A program made the position numbers and the translations under genes. Below, piece by piece: positions 10,558-22,210 of a DNA stretch of 64,000 nt. Under the pieces are notes generated by a model. That model saw nothing but the letters and a program-made list of their open reading frames with translations, searched no databases and had not been told where the DNA came from. Positions within the stretch are counted from its first letter, which is position 1. Every line of letters begins with the position of its first letter. The stretch comes from Nissolia schottii. Taxonomy: Eukaryota > Streptophyta > Magnoliopsida > Fabales > Fabaceae. The stretch is taken from contig QANU01028836.1 of assembly GCA_003254905.1 (NCBI GenBank), positions 373,752 to 437,751 of the forward strand, in the 5' to 3' direction.

Positions 10558-13500
10558 ATTGCCTATTTAAGGCTCTGGATACGTAGATTTTTTTCTTGAA
10601 TAGACGAGGATGATGACCAAAATCTTCAGAGAACAAATATGGCGGAAAAGGCAAGATGCCTCGCATGATCAGTAATTAATTGGGTCATATTACTAAACTG
10701 GGTTAGGGCCTAAAGAATTAGGTAAAAAATAATCGGAAGCCAGGTCCTTTTGTGAGAGGACTCCGTATCTATTTGAAGTAATTAAATTCACATTTAATGG
10801 TGTAAAAATAATTTGAAAAAAAAAACAAAGAATACAAAATTGATATATGAATCAAATATTTTCATAGTTAATTCTTAAATCAAATAAACTTAGTTTTTAA
10901 ATATTCTAAGAGAATTTTTTCCTTAAAGATAAAAAAAAAAATATTCTTTTTTCTTTAATAAAAGATATCCATCATCGATAACAATGATTAATTTTTTTTA
11001 CAGTAACTAAACTTACACGAAGTGGTAAATTACTGGTCACAAATTTTTTTTCATTCTTATAAATAAATATTGAACTCATATCACATGGTTAAGAAAAAAT
11101 AGTGTATGTACTTCCACCATGTGACACCTTAAATAAATAAATAAATAAAATCTCTATTCTAAAGAGAGTGTGTATGCTATGTAGTCGATTTCCATGTCAC
11201 AAAATTAGAAGAGAAAATGAAAATCCATTCAAAAAGAGGAAGGCCAGCTAAGTATTTGGGCCATGCTGATCAATAATAACCTAACGTCACCAAGTTAGTT
11301 GTGTGGGCTTCTTTGAACGTCACCAGATCCATTAACCCATGTGAGTGAGGGAACTCATTCCAACAAAATTGTAGCCATATTTTGGGGCCTTTTATGACGG
11401 TTTCAAAATGCGTCATGAATGTCCCTACCCCCTCCCCAAAAGTCCGAAAATCCACTCCCCATAAATGAACATGCCCCTTTCCCACCCCTACTTGTTGCAA
11501 TTTGCAATTGCTTTTTGTCACTTAAAGTAACCTGAATGTGGCCAATTGATGAGGTCACATCTTGTGTTTTATTATATTTTTTTTCTAGTCAAGAAATCAA
11601 AATAGCAATTGGGAGATGAACCAATGTTAGTCGTCATATGTAAGGCAGTAGATACTCTCCTCAACCAGCCTCCCTCAAGTGGCATATAAAATTAATTAAC
11701 TAATTAATGCTCCCTAAATGCACTAACATCATGATAGCATGATTGAATTTTAGCATTCACAATATAATTGCTTGAAGTTTATACATGATTGAGTTTCAAT
11801 TCATTTATAATATTTGGTAAATTTCCATTGAATTATATTTTAGCAAGAATTTTTAATATTAAGAGTTTAACTGTTATGCATTTTAGCATAAAAGAGTTTT
11901 ACACGGTTATTTAATTATATATTATTATATGTGGGTCTTTTGAATTAAAATTCAAACCATTTGATTCACCACGCTGTGGTAGATTAACTTTCTTACCTCT
12001 AAGTCATACACCTCAGCTAATAATTAAACTTTTCTTTTCTTATAATCAACGGGCCAAAGGCAGGAGAAATTAAGGTCCCCACAAAGTTAGGAAAAGAAAC
12101 AAAAGCAGGAGAATTTACAGAAGGCATAAAATAAAATGAAAAACCGTTTTCCTTGAAGGAATACTATAACCCTGTCTAGCTAGTAAATTTGCGCAGTTAT
12201 TTGCCTTCCTTAAGATGTGTTGGAACTTGTTACCAAGTAACGTTATAGGGTTTTGGATATCTGATCAGTGAGATTGATGGAGAGAAGATTGGGAAGGTTG
12301 AGCAACGGCACGGCTTCCTCCTTCTTTGCTCCAGAATGGCAGAGAGCGACAAAGTGGGTGTTTACAGACACTCCGATGCTCAAATTAGTGAGAATTCTAA
12401 ATATTAAGATTAGAGTTAGAAAGTTGTCTTATGGTGTCTAAGTGTCCACGTACATGAAAGGATATGATGTGGTTTTGGACTCTTACCTAAACCCATTAAA
12501 CCTAATGTATGTATATAGGTATAGTCCATAACAAAACTCCACTTTAAGATGTGTGTAAAAAAAGAATGTGTCGAACTTGACACTCCACTTTAAGCTATGG
12601 ATCGCTTGAATTAACAACTTGCTTGAATAACAATCTTTAACATCATTATCCATTAATTATAAAAACAACCTTGAGATCCACTTCCACAATGAAGTTTCTG
12701 ATACTGCTCTCCATCTCCAAGCGCATGCCAATAAGGACACCCCAAATTTGGACCACAATAATAAAGCAACTTCCCAATTTGATCGAGAAAACTGTCATAA
12801 ATCTGCTATCATGATCCCTCAATATTTCTCGACACGCAGCACTATTAAAATCTTGAAGAATAGAGCCATTAGGTAATAATTAAACTCTAATATTAAAACA
12901 TGATTTTGAGCAAAAGTGTAAAAAATTACTTTTTCCATTATCAAATCATAATTTATAAATTATAACCCAGACACACCCTATATATGTGTATTCTGATTAA
13001 ATGTGTTTTAAATAATACAAGTAATTTTTTAGGAGATTTCTTATATTAAAATAATGGCTTTCTAGTATACTCATAAGGGACTTGTTCAAATCATTAACAA
13101 GCATTCAGAAGAAGGAAACAAATAGAAATATATTACACATATCTCAATATAATATAAATTGATTTTGAAGCTTTCAAGCAAAACCCTTTTGAAACGTACT
13201 ACTAATAAAGCTTGCAAAGCATAGCAGAGGCGACAGCATATATGCCACTTTCCATTCCACTTATAAACACACTTTGCTTAGCCTTCAACCTGTGTCTAAT
13301 GCAACAACACCACCAATCAAAACCTTTTTGGCTTTTTCTACCTTCTAATTACTAAAAGAAAGCATCATATACCATCAAATCTCAAGCATATTCGATTTTC
13401 CTTGACCCTTAAATTTTCTTTTCTCCTTCTCTGCTTTATTTATTTTTCTCTTTTTAAATATTTTTATTAATGAATTTTTCCTTTTCAATAAGCATTTAAA

Positions 13501-14211
13501 TGTGTGAAATGGCCCGACAGCCAGAGATTTTTTTAATTTGTCGATATGTTGTTTTAACTGAAAATTCATTACAATTTTAAACGTGTTTTGCAAAGTTTAA
13601 ACTTAATTTAAATTGAACCGTCCATTAATTAGCAACCTGAAAGTCTATGCAAAGAGATCCACGTGTTTTTCATTTGCTTGTATAAGTTTATTTGATTGTT
13701 TTAAATATTGAAGCTAACAGTTTTATTATATTATTTGTTTTTTTTGGTAGCGTGGAAAAGCATGTGTTATTATTATAGATTAATTAATAGAAGCATGATT
13801 ATGTTTCGGCTGCTAGGCGTTGAACATAAATTAAGTAACCACCAACCAAAAATAAGTAAGCAATGACTTAAGCTTTGCTTGTTCGGGCTACTAAATAATT
13901 ATATGATGGTTACATATCTAAGTTGGTTGCAAGATTTATTGAAAAATAAAGCAAGTTTAAAATTATTTTAGGAGAGTACAGAGCTGGGTTAGGATAAAAC
14001 ACAAAGGATTTTTACTAATAAGTGTGCTTACAAAGAACTTATTAAGAAATCAAGAAAATGAAATTATTGTGTTTTGCTTCATATAAATGATGGACGAATT
14101 TTTCGCCAGTAAGAGGAAAATAAAACGTTGCATTTGTGTTTCTTCGAATTTAACATATTAATTAATAGTTTCGTCGTAATATCCATAATATTAAATGTGA
14201 AGAATTGGAGC
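10558..14211. other. Long intergenic stretch, mostly featureless
   Basis: I see no supportable gene. A short AAAT repeat occurs at about 11132-11149. The segment 12255-12420 begins atggagagaagattgggaag and contains gacactccgatgctcaaatt, wording I associate with legume LTR ends, so it may be a decayed LTR. A SINE-like fragment with an RNA pol III B-box-like motif may lie at about 11945-12010 on the minus strand. The rest is AT-rich. Confidence 0.4.
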
Positions 14212-14411
14212 TGAAAGTTGTATGAACAAGATAGAACTGAACTTGCATTTTGTTATTATGAATCAACTCAAGTGTTAGTTGAGAGCATTGATTCACTTAT
14301 GTACATCTGTATCGGAATCTATTTATGGCTTTCCTAGATTGTAACAGAATTAAAGAGACTCGAGCTACAGTGCTCACTTACTAAAATCAAAGTTGCTACC
14401 ATTAACTAACA
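14212..14411 (-). mobile_element. 3' LTR of minus-strand Ty1-copia remnant
   Basis: On the minus strand it begins tgttagttaatggtagc, contains a TATA-like ccataaatagattcc, and ends ttcatacaactttca. It lies just downstream of a copia RNase H tail and a purine tract (ttgcgggggggtt near 14495-14507). The matching 5' LTR is not in the window. Confidence 0.6.
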
Positions 14412-14722
14412 TGTCTGTTTGTGTGCGCTTTCTCTCCTGTATCTGCGGCTTCGATGGTGCATCTTGTGGACTCAATGGAGTCCCCTGGTTAAACCCCCCC
14501 GCAAGCTGGAGCATGAATGTCTATCATGCTTAGCTTGGAAAGAATGGAGGAGAATGGACCAACAAGGAGTGCTTTCGTGAGTATGTCTGCGTGCTGCATT
14601 GAGCTAGAAACTGAGACAAGTTTGATTAGGTCTATGTCCAATTTCTCACGCACAAGATGCCAGTTGATTTCAGTATGTTTCGTGTGTTCATGGAAGGATG
14701 GATTCTGAGCTATTTGAATAGT
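14412..14722 (-). pseudogene. Ty1-copia RNase H C-terminal fragment
   Basis: The minus-strand frame ending at 14489 reads as the end of a copia polyprotein. It has IAQNPSFHEHTKHTEI, then VREKL, SVSSSMQHADILTKAL and the typical last residues of the soybean-type element (IDIHAPACGGV). Only about 78 residues of RNase H remain. The upstream part was lost at about 14722, where an oppositely oriented copia gag begins. This is a broken retrotransposon tail, not a host gene. Confidence 0.85.
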
Positions 14723-17380
14723 TAACTGTTGAAGCAAGCTATGAATTTGAAGCATAAAGAAGGTACTTCTATTTCTGATCACTTGAGTGATTTTCAAGGT
14801 TATTTTGATCAATTTTCTGGCATGAGTATTAAATTTGAAGATGAAGTAATGGGGTTTTGGTTGCTTAATACTCTACCTGATTCTTGGGAAAGTCTTTGTG
14901 TTACTTTAACTAATTCTTCTCCTAGCGGTGTTGTGATTATGAATATGATTAAAACTATTATTCTTAATGAAGAAGTCAGAAGGCAAACCTTGTAGGCATC
15001 CTCTACACAATCAGAGGTTTTGGTTACTGAAGACAAGGGGAGAAGCATAGACAAAGATAAGGGAAGATGTCAACAAGGTACAAGTAAGCATAGAATCAAA
15101 TTGAAGTTCAAGTACAGAAATTTTGAGCGTGATCACTGTGGTAGAAAGGGCCATACAAAGAAGTTTTTTCGTGAGTTGAAGAATGAAAAAAATGATAACA
15201 AAGATAATAGAGAAAAGAAGAATGATGATAATGATGATCGTGTTGCTACCGCTACTGATGGAGATCTATTGATTATTTTTTATCAGAATATAGTCAATGT
15301 TGTCTGTGACGATTATAATTGGGTTGTTGATAGCAGTGCAAGTTTTCATATGGCTTCAAGAAAGGATTTTTTTTTTCTCTTCCTATACTCCAAGTAATTT
15401 TGGTGTGTTGAAGATGGGAAATAATAATACATCAAAGGTTATTGGCATTGGTACCATTTGCTTGGAAACCAACAATGGAACAAAATTAATTTTGAATAAT
15501 GTCAGGCACGCACTAGGCATTTGCTTATATATGATTTATGCTAGTGGTCTTGATGACGATGACTATTTTAATACATTTGGTAATGGGCAATGGAAGCTTA
15601 CTAAGGGTTCTTTGGTTGTGGCACATGGTAAGAAATTTTTTGATTTGTACTGATGAAAGCTACTATTTTGTCGATGCTGTAAATTTTGTTGATTCTGAAA
15701 GTTCATCAGAATTATGGCATAAGAGTCTTAGCCACATCAGTGAAAAGTAGTTGAACTGTTTGGCCAAGAAGAATTTTCTTACAGATTTGAAGAGTGGGAA
15801 ATTGGAAAATTGTGCTCACTGCTTGGTCGGGAAATAAAACATAGTCTCCTTTAAGAGCCATCCTCCTTCTAGAAAATCAGACGTGCTTGAGTTGGTGCAT
15901 TTAGATCTCTGTGTTCCTATGAAGATTAAAATTTTTGGCAGTGCTCATTACTTTGTTATGTTTATTAATGATCATTCAAGAAAACTCCGGGTTTATTCTT
16001 TGAAGACTAAAGACCAGGTACTTGGTATCTTTAAATAATTTCAAGCTTCCATTGAGAGAGAGAGAGAGACAGGGAAGAAAACTTAAATGTATTCACACCG
16101 ATAATGGTGGCAAGTGTTATGGACCCGAATACTGCAAACAAAAAAGTATTCGACTCTAGCAGACGTCTCCCAAGACTTCTCAGCTCAATGGCTTGGCCGA
16201 AAGGATGAACACGACTAGGGGTGTACAAAACTCGGTCCGACCCGCTAACCCAGACCAGCCCGAAGCATTTGCCCCAAAGATGATTGGGTCTATTCAAGTT
16301 TAGGGCTGGGTTTGAGTCTTTAAAATTGGTCCGGTCCAAATATATGGTCAGGTTCGGGTAAAGGCAAACTTGGCCAAACCCGGCTCATGTACATTTTATG
16401 GTGCAACATTTTTTGGATAATCTATTGTATTTAAACCATATGTCTATTTTGGTGTGTAGAAAATAGAAACCTAGCACATGAAGTATGTATTGCTGCATTT
16501 TTCTTAGTTTATGCATCTGAATGAGTGCACCCATTATTTTTTTGTTGTTTGTGTTGTGCACTAAAACTATGGAAGTTTGCATGGGAATGCTAAGATTAGA
16601 AATTTTATGTCATTTTATTGTTGTGTTTGAAATTAATGGTTGTTTAGTTATGAACTATGATGCTTATTCAAATATGAAGCAAAATGAGAAATGAAATAGT
16701 TGGTTTGCAATTTTTTCAACTTCATTTTTTTAGTGGACATCATTTTTTATTTTTTAGTTTGAGATAGCATTGGCCCGTTTTAGGCCCGGTCCAAACCCTG
16801 GATTTTAACTCGGCCCAAAGATGATTGGGTCTATTCGGGTCTAGGGTCAGGTTTGAGTCTTCAAAATTAGTCCGGTCCAAATATAGGGTCGGGTTTGGGT
16901 AAAGGCAAATCCGGCCCAACCCCGACCGATGTACAACCCTAAACAAGACATTGAAACAAAAAGTCATATATGTACTTTCTGAAGCTAAGTTACCTGGATC
17001 TTTTTGGGCTGAGGCTTTAAATACTGTTGCACGTGTTATTACTTTATCTATTGTTATTGCTTTGTAGATAGATATTCCCGACATAGTGTGGTATGGGAAG
17101 GATGTCTCGTATGATCACTTGTGTGTTTTTGGGTGCAAAGCATTTGTTCATGTGTTGAAGGATGAAAGGTCCAAGTTAGATGTCATGACAAGGAAGTGCA
17201 TTTTCATTGGTTATGGTCATGATGAATTTGGCGATAGATTTTATGATCCTATTAAAAAGAAGCTTGTTAGAAGCTGTGATGTTGTTTTCATGGAGGACCA
17301 AACCATTGAAGATATTAACAAGGCAGAAAAATTAGAGTCATCATGTTCTGACGGTTTAGTTGAACTTGATCTAGATCCTA
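14723..17380 (+). pseudogene. Ty1-copia gag-protease-integrase remnant, disrupted
   Basis: Collinear pieces of a copia polyprotein with several stops and frameshifts. The gag segment (14727-14993) includes GTSISDHLSDFQGYFDQ and LLNTLPDSWE. A degenerate zinc knuckle (about 15115-15180) keeps GRKGHTKK but has lost cysteines. The protease site (about 15320) reads WVVDSSAS instead of DSGA, so the catalytic motif is damaged. The integrase (15700-17080) keeps the HTDNGG and LNGLAERMN motifs. The region after 17086 shows the GCKAFVHV and CIFIGYG motifs that precede reverse transcriptase. The RT and RNase H parts are absent, because another element begins at 17381. A hAT element splits the integrase at 16216. 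Non-functional. Confidence 0.9.
16216..16941. mobile_element. Non-autonomous hAT transposon (726 bp) inside copia integrase
   Basis: The left end is taggggtgtacaaaac; the right end ccgatgtacaaccctaa gives the matching inverted terminus. The 8-bp target duplication is aacacgac (16208-16215) versus aacaagac (16942-16949), one mismatch. Removing the element plus one duplicate restores the copia reading frame through RMNTTLKQ. GC-rich subterminal blocks of ggtccggtccaaatata type occur near both ends (about 16330 and 16870) around an AT-rich centre. There is no transposase frame, so mobilisation must have been in trans. Confidence 0.92.
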
Positions 17381-18060
17381 TGTGACGACCCTAGAAATCA
17401 CTACCAGCACACAAGGAACTAATTCCCTTATGAAAGCCTCTTATACGTGCTAATCATGAAAAACACGTAGTCTTATAAATAAATAAATATAGAGGAAACC
17501 TTTTTAAATAAAAATAAACATCATAATATGACAAATTAAAATCCTTCACAAGATACGTAATTAAATAATCCAAAATACATTACACCCTGCTTGTAGTCCA
17601 CTAGAGCACTCTATAGACTGACATGAATATAAACTATCCTAATACTGAAAATAAACTGAAGAAAATACTTCACAGCAATATAAAGTTCACCAAGAGACCA
17701 AACTGTTGAGATCTACTGAACGAACAACGTGTCTTTGTCAGTGATATCTAAAAAAGGGTTGATGAGGGGTGAGTCATCGCTTAGTGAATGACAGACCCCA
17801 CGACAACATGGAACAGTTCGTAACCATGGTATGCAAATGCAGTACATGATATACAACAATCGTGAAAACATTCATATAATAATAATAATAATAACAACAA
17901 CAAAAATATTTAAGAACATGAGCAAGTAGGGAGTTCTCTAGATAGACGTTCAGAGCATTACGGTTTAGTTGTACCTAAAATGTCTGGCTTTACAGTCTTG
18001 CCCTAATCTACATGACATAAAACATGAAATCGGGCATCACGGGCTGCCATGTCCAAGCTT
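17381..18060 (+). mobile_element. Gypsy-like LTR/leader remnant
   Basis: It starts abruptly with tgtgacgaccctagaaatc, interrupting the copia frame after the codons for LDLDP, and is homologous to 8900-9040. The segment 17690-17830 (ggttgatgaggggtgagtcatcgc and after) resembles the sequence seen near LTRs of legume chromovirus-type elements. The right boundary is not defined and no coding region is present. Confidence 0.5.
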
Positions 18061-18744
18061 CATGGTCTTGCTATAAATATATATGAATTTGCGATTGAAG
18101 AGGTATAAAGATGAAGTTCTCCGATAGAAAGTGGTATGGTGAATTAATTTGTTTGAATGCTGTTCGTGGGGCGGTGTTTGCCAAAGTGGTTTTAGTGGTC
18201 AGAGATTTCTCTACAATCTCCAAAGCTTGAACAGCCTTCCATAACAAAGGAAAGGTGACTACTCTGATGCATATTGATTTTGATTTGTCTCCGATAAATT
18301 TGTAAGGGGCTTATCTTGCGGCCTTGGTTTTTTTCTTTTTTTTGGGGTTTTGCGTTAATTCGTGTTTGGTGGAATTTTCATTTTTTCAACCTGAGGTTGT
18401 CTCACCAATTTTTCTCGGGCCTATCAGGGTCGTGCTAGGTTGTTCTGGTGGCTTGGAGGGCTCATGTGTTTTCCGGGTGCCGGTTGGGGGTATTCAAGTT
18501 AGGTAGCTAGCATACCAAGTTAATAGAATATGGTGGTAAGATGTTCAGTTAGCCACATAGAATTGTCGTTAGATGGTTCTTTGTTGTATTTTGCTGGCTT
18601 GTTAGGTTAGAAAGGTGTTAAGGGGTCAGTTAACTTGACGATCTTCCCATTAGGTGGTTACTTTGGTGTACTGTGTTACTTAGTCTGTGAGGCTTGTTTC
18701 TTTTCATGAAATGCATTACTTACTTACCATAAAAAAAAAAAAAA
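18061..18744 (+). mobile_element. Candidate 5'-truncated LINE 3' end
   Basis: G/T-rich non-coding sequence ends with catgaaatgcattacttac followed by a run of about 14 A (18731-18744), as in plant L1-type 3' ends. No reverse transcriptase is present. I looked for a duplication of gtagagacataac upstream and did not find one, so the left border is a guess. Confidence 0.35.
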
Positions 18745-19518
18745 GTAGAGACATAACGTGTTTGGTATATAGATTTGCAAACAGTGGTTTATCAAAATGG
18801 AAAACTAAAATAATTTTTCTGAAATAATTATTTAAGATTAAAAAAAAAGGCTTAAGTTGCTTAACACAATTTTAGTGGACATATTGAAACTTAATTAATC
18901 TCCTTCAAATCATAATTTGAAATTTGTAATTTGTTTTGAGATATGTTTACTTATTTTTTTAATAAGTACTTGAGAATATTTTATTCTCGAGTTTAAAAAT
19001 AAAATAAAAATATAATTAAAATTTTTAAAGGTATTTTGAAAATTATTATATACATTTTTAGAAATATATATTACCAACTAAATATGTTAATAAGTTATTA
19101 TTGAAATTTTAAAAAGATATTTAAAATTTTTAATTATGAAACAAAATAAATTTTTTAAGATACTTAGAAATGACATTTTTAGATTATTGCATTCCTATGA
19201 ATGTAATTTTTGATAATGTGATTTGATTCTTGTTGTTTGCGCTCGTATACAACCTTACGACTTAAATTTGATAATCAAGTAACTATTCCTTTAGCGAGGG
19301 ATCTATAAACATATTTTTAAGCTGAACTTCTCTTTGTCAAATTAATTTTTTTTAACCACCATTATTTATTCGACCTTTTACCTATTGATTATTTTCAGTT
19401 CAAAAAAATTGAAAAAAGAAGCAACCCTTCCCGAGGGGCAAATACATGTTTATGGGATTTATATGGGTGAAATACGAAAATATGGGCTGTCCAGATAAAT
19501 TACCAATGTATGGGGGGA
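18745..19518. other. AT-rich intergenic, nothing recognised
   Basis: No gene or repeat recognised. Confidence 0.5.
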
Positions 19519-19683
19519 GGGGCTGAAATCGGCTGAGCATTGGCCGATTTCAGGGCAACCAAAAAAAAAATAAAATTAAAGGGGCTGAAATCGGCCCAGG
19601 GATCGCCGATTTCAGCCCCAACTAAAAAAAAAAATAAATTAAAGGGGCTGAAATCGGCCCAGGGACAGCCGATTTTAGCCCCA
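19519..19683. repeat. Three tandem hairpin-forming units (about 63 bp)
   Basis: Units start at 19519, 19581 and 19644. Each has ggggctgaaatcggc, a short loop of 10-12 nt and the inverse gccgatttcagcccc, followed (units 1 and 2) by an A-rich linker. Unit 2 is the most perfect; unit 1 has lost the last bases of its right arm. Each unit would fold as an independent stem of about 15 bp. The function is unknown; it may be the core of a transposon. Confidence 0.85.
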
Positions 19684-19689
19684 GCTCCC

Positions 19690-20760
19690 ACATATCCGTA
19701 ATATTTCTCTCAGGACCACATTTTCGCAAATAAAAGTGAAAGGGGCAATATATAGGTAAAAAAACCCCTTCCCGATCCATATTATTCTATTTTCAGAATC
19801 GAATTTAAGATGAATAGTTAAACAAAGGGTCTGAACTCTTTACCACTTTTTAAGTATTAAGAAAAGCAAAAAACACTGACTTTCAAAATTGTAGTAGACT
19901 ATAAAGGGGTAGTTCTAGAGGTCGGCCCGTGGTTACCGAAAGATGTTGACAAGGGAAAGTCAGTCGTTGGATGCCATAATTAACCAAAGTTGCCGGCTGC
20001 TGTGCAATCCGCGCAGATCTTTAATTTTGGACCCCAAAAAAGAACACTAGTACTAGAAACTTAAGAATAATAAAACAAGAACCTTTCTATTGTACTATTA
20101 CGTGTGGATTTTGATTTTGACTTTGAACTTCGAACTGGTCTTCCCTCCAGATTCCACCATCCCTTCTCAGTCCCTTCTCCAGTACTTCTCCCACTCTCAC
20201 TCCTTTCGTTAAAAATTAAAATAATAAATAAGCTAGTGGATGGATTGTGCCTATTAATTCCCATTTTTTTTACGTTTTTAATATTAATAATAATTGTTTA
20301 TATTATAAATACGTGCATTTATATTGATTCATTTAATTAATAGAAAACAAATTACTCTTTATTTTAAAGTTGGTCAAAGGACACAAAGTCTATGAAAAAA
20401 TTACCAAATACAAGTTGTGTGTTAATCTATATTTATGAGACTAATTTTAATACATTATTTATATAAAAGTATTTACTGTATCATTTTATTATTTATATAT
20501 GTGACTTATATAATTAAATGTTTATAAATTTTTTTTTAAAAAAAATCATAGTAATGTTATGTTGAAATTAAATTATATATTTGTGTTTTTTTATCCATTT
20601 ATTGTTGAATAAATAAATAAATAGTAATATCTTTCAAAGGAAAAAAAAAAAAAAGAGGGACCTAATACCGAAAAATAAATCCGCATATTATCATGGAGCG
20701 TAAATGTATAGATACATGCATAGCAAAATAAAAAGTCTCAAAAATAGAATGACTCTTTGA
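19690..20760. other. Intergenic upstream of zinc-finger gene
   Basis: No gene seen. Frames at 20061-20340 on both strands are compositional. The sequence is AT-rich from 20340 to 20700. Confidence 0.45.
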
Positions 20761-20839
20761 TTGACCCAAACTTAACCTGAGGCCAGTCATTCGTGGCCGC
20801 CAAGAAACTCCCCTCCTTACACAGCAACTAAAAAACGTG
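20761..20839 (+). promoter_or_regulatory. Candidate stress-response cis elements upstream of ZAT10-like gene
   Basis: A W-box-type ttgacc (20761-20766), a GCC-like ggccgcc (20795-20801) and an ABRE-core acgtg (20835-20839) lie about 200-290 bp upstream of the TATA box. Genes of the ZAT10 class are known to respond to cold, salt, drought and ABA. The matches are short and their function here is inferred only. Confidence 0.35.
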
Positions 20840-21047
20840 CTTCCACTTCACTCCACCTGTATCCTCATTCTTTAATTCTCTCAATTAAATTACATAATAA
20901 TAATAATATAAAACAATGTCAATCATACAAACAAAATAGTAGTAAATCCTAGTAGTAGTTGGTATTAATAGCCTGCGCAACCCCTCTTATTTTCTCACCA
21001 CTTGTCACGCAACTTCCCCTCCTCTCTCTCTCTCTCTATCAAATCCT

Positions 21048-21057
21048 TATATATAAA
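21048..21057 (+). promoter_or_regulatory. TATA box of ZAT10-like gene
   Basis: tatatataaa follows a CT-rich tract (21020-21038) and lies 179 bp before the start codon, implying transcription from about 21085 and a 5' UTR of about 150 nt that is C/A-rich and free of ATG. Confidence 0.8.
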
Positions 21058-21235
21058 CCCCCACCCCACACACTCCACTCTCACTCCCATCTTCACATTA
21101 ACTCAAATACACACAAATCCTCTCAAACACTAAGAACTTGTTTCCTCTTCTTATTCACACTCCTCTCTATATTGGTTTCTGTCCTCTCTTTCGGTTCTTA
21201 AATCACTAGTATCTGAAATTCCCTGATTGAGTCAA

Positions 21236-21937
21236 ATGGCTTTGGAAGCTCTCAATTCACCCACCGCGGCAACCGCCACCACCTCCTTCGCCTTCGATGA
21301 GCCATGGGCTAAGAGGAAGCGTTCCAGGCGTGGATCCAATCTTCCTCGCTTGGAACATCCTTCCGAGGAAGAGTACCTCGCCCTCTGCCTCATCATGCTC
21401 GCTCGCGGCGGCGCTGCCACCTCCACCGCAACCCCTCCTCCTCTACTGCCGCCGCAACAACACCAACAAACCCTCGCTAAACTCACCTACAAATGCTCTG
21501 TCTGCGACAAGGCCTTTCCGTCTTACCAGGCCCTCGGCGGACACAAGGCGAGTCACCGGAAAGGCTCCGGCGAAGATCACACCGCCTCCTCCGCCGCCAC
21601 AACCAGCTCCGCCACCACTTCCGCCGGCGGCAGGGCGCACGAGTGCTCCATATGTCACAAGTCCTTCTCCACCGGACAGGCCCTGGGCGGACACAAGAGA
21701 TGCCACTATGACGGCGGTGCCGCGGGTAGCTCTGCCGGCGGAGTCACGGCGGAGGAAGGCGTGGGGTCCATGCACACCGTCGCCAGCCACAACCGCCGCG
21801 ACTTCGACCTTAACGTACCGGCTTTTCCGGATCTCTCTCGAGAGGAGGAGGTGGAGAGCCCTCACCCAGTGATAAAGAAGCCGCGCCTTTTTGTGACGCC
21901 CAAGATCGAAATCCCTCAAATTCATCAGTGGAATTGA
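21236..21937 (+). CDS. ZAT10: C2H2 zinc-finger transcriptional repressor, ZAT10/STZ (SCOF-1) type
   Basis: A single-exon gene encoding 233 residues, the usual length and structure for this family. Features in order: basic KRKRSRR (26-32), a likely nuclear signal or B-box; L-box [16 protein letters not shown] (44-59); first finger C87-C90-H103-H107 with QALGGH; second finger C137-C140-H153-H157 with QALGGH; EAR repression motif DFDLNVP (189-195); conserved tail KKPRLFV. QALGGH fingers are plant-specific and bind A(G/C)T-type sites; the EAR motif recruits TOPLESS-type co-repressors. Family members act in the nucleus in responses to cold, salt, drought and oxidative stress. I chose ATG 21236 because it begins the conserved MALEALNSP and the upstream in-frame codon is TTG. 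Of known proteins I judge soybean SCOF-1 and Arabidopsis ZAT10 closest, from memory, not by alignment. The coding region is GC-rich relative to its surroundings, as is common for such intronless genes. Confidence 0.95.
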   Translation: MALEALNSPTAATATTSFAFDEPWAKRKRSRRGSNLPRLEHPSEEEYLALCLIMLARGGAATSTATPPPLLPPQQHQQTLAKLTYKCSVCDKAFPSYQALGGHKASHRKGSGEDHTASSAATTSSATTSAGGRAHECSICHKSFSTGQALGGHKRCHYDGGAAGSSAGGVTAEEGVGSMHTVASHNRRDFDLNVPAFPDLSREEEVESPHPVIKKPRLFVTPKIEIPQIHQWN

Positions 21938-22210
21938 CAAATTGGATTTGAAAAAATTAATTGAAGATTTCATTGGTTTTGAAATTAGTGAGAGAGAGAT
22001 AATAGAGATATACATCAAAATTGGTATGAGTGTTTTTTTATTTTTTATTTTAATTATGGTTATTTTTTTTTTTGAGAAATTTTGAGATTTAATTGGTGAT
22101 GTGAATAGTAGTATTAGTTTGAGTCCTTTTTGTGGCCACTGTTCTTATGGTTTAACATTTGTAATTTTGACGGTGGTAAATTCAATTTAATTTATTAGTT
22201 TATTTATTTA
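21938..22210 (+). other. Probable 3' UTR of ZAT10-like gene
   Basis: T-rich sequence follows the stop codon, with ttgtaattttgac near 22159; no canonical AATAAA close to the stop was seen. The end is not defined. Confidence 0.4.

Noticed and set aside
11270-11521. Minus-strand 83-residue frame
   Set aside because: Has a reasonably mixed composition but no recognisable motif, splice context or promoter; not enough to call a gene.
18061-18744. Target duplication for the LINE-like 3' end
   Set aside because: Bases after the A-run (gtagagacataac) are not repeated upstream within the searched region, so the left border and class remain weak.
21232-22018. Other-frame and antisense ORFs across the zinc-finger gene
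   Set aside because: Shadows of the ZAT10-like coding region, which alone has the fingers and EAR motif.
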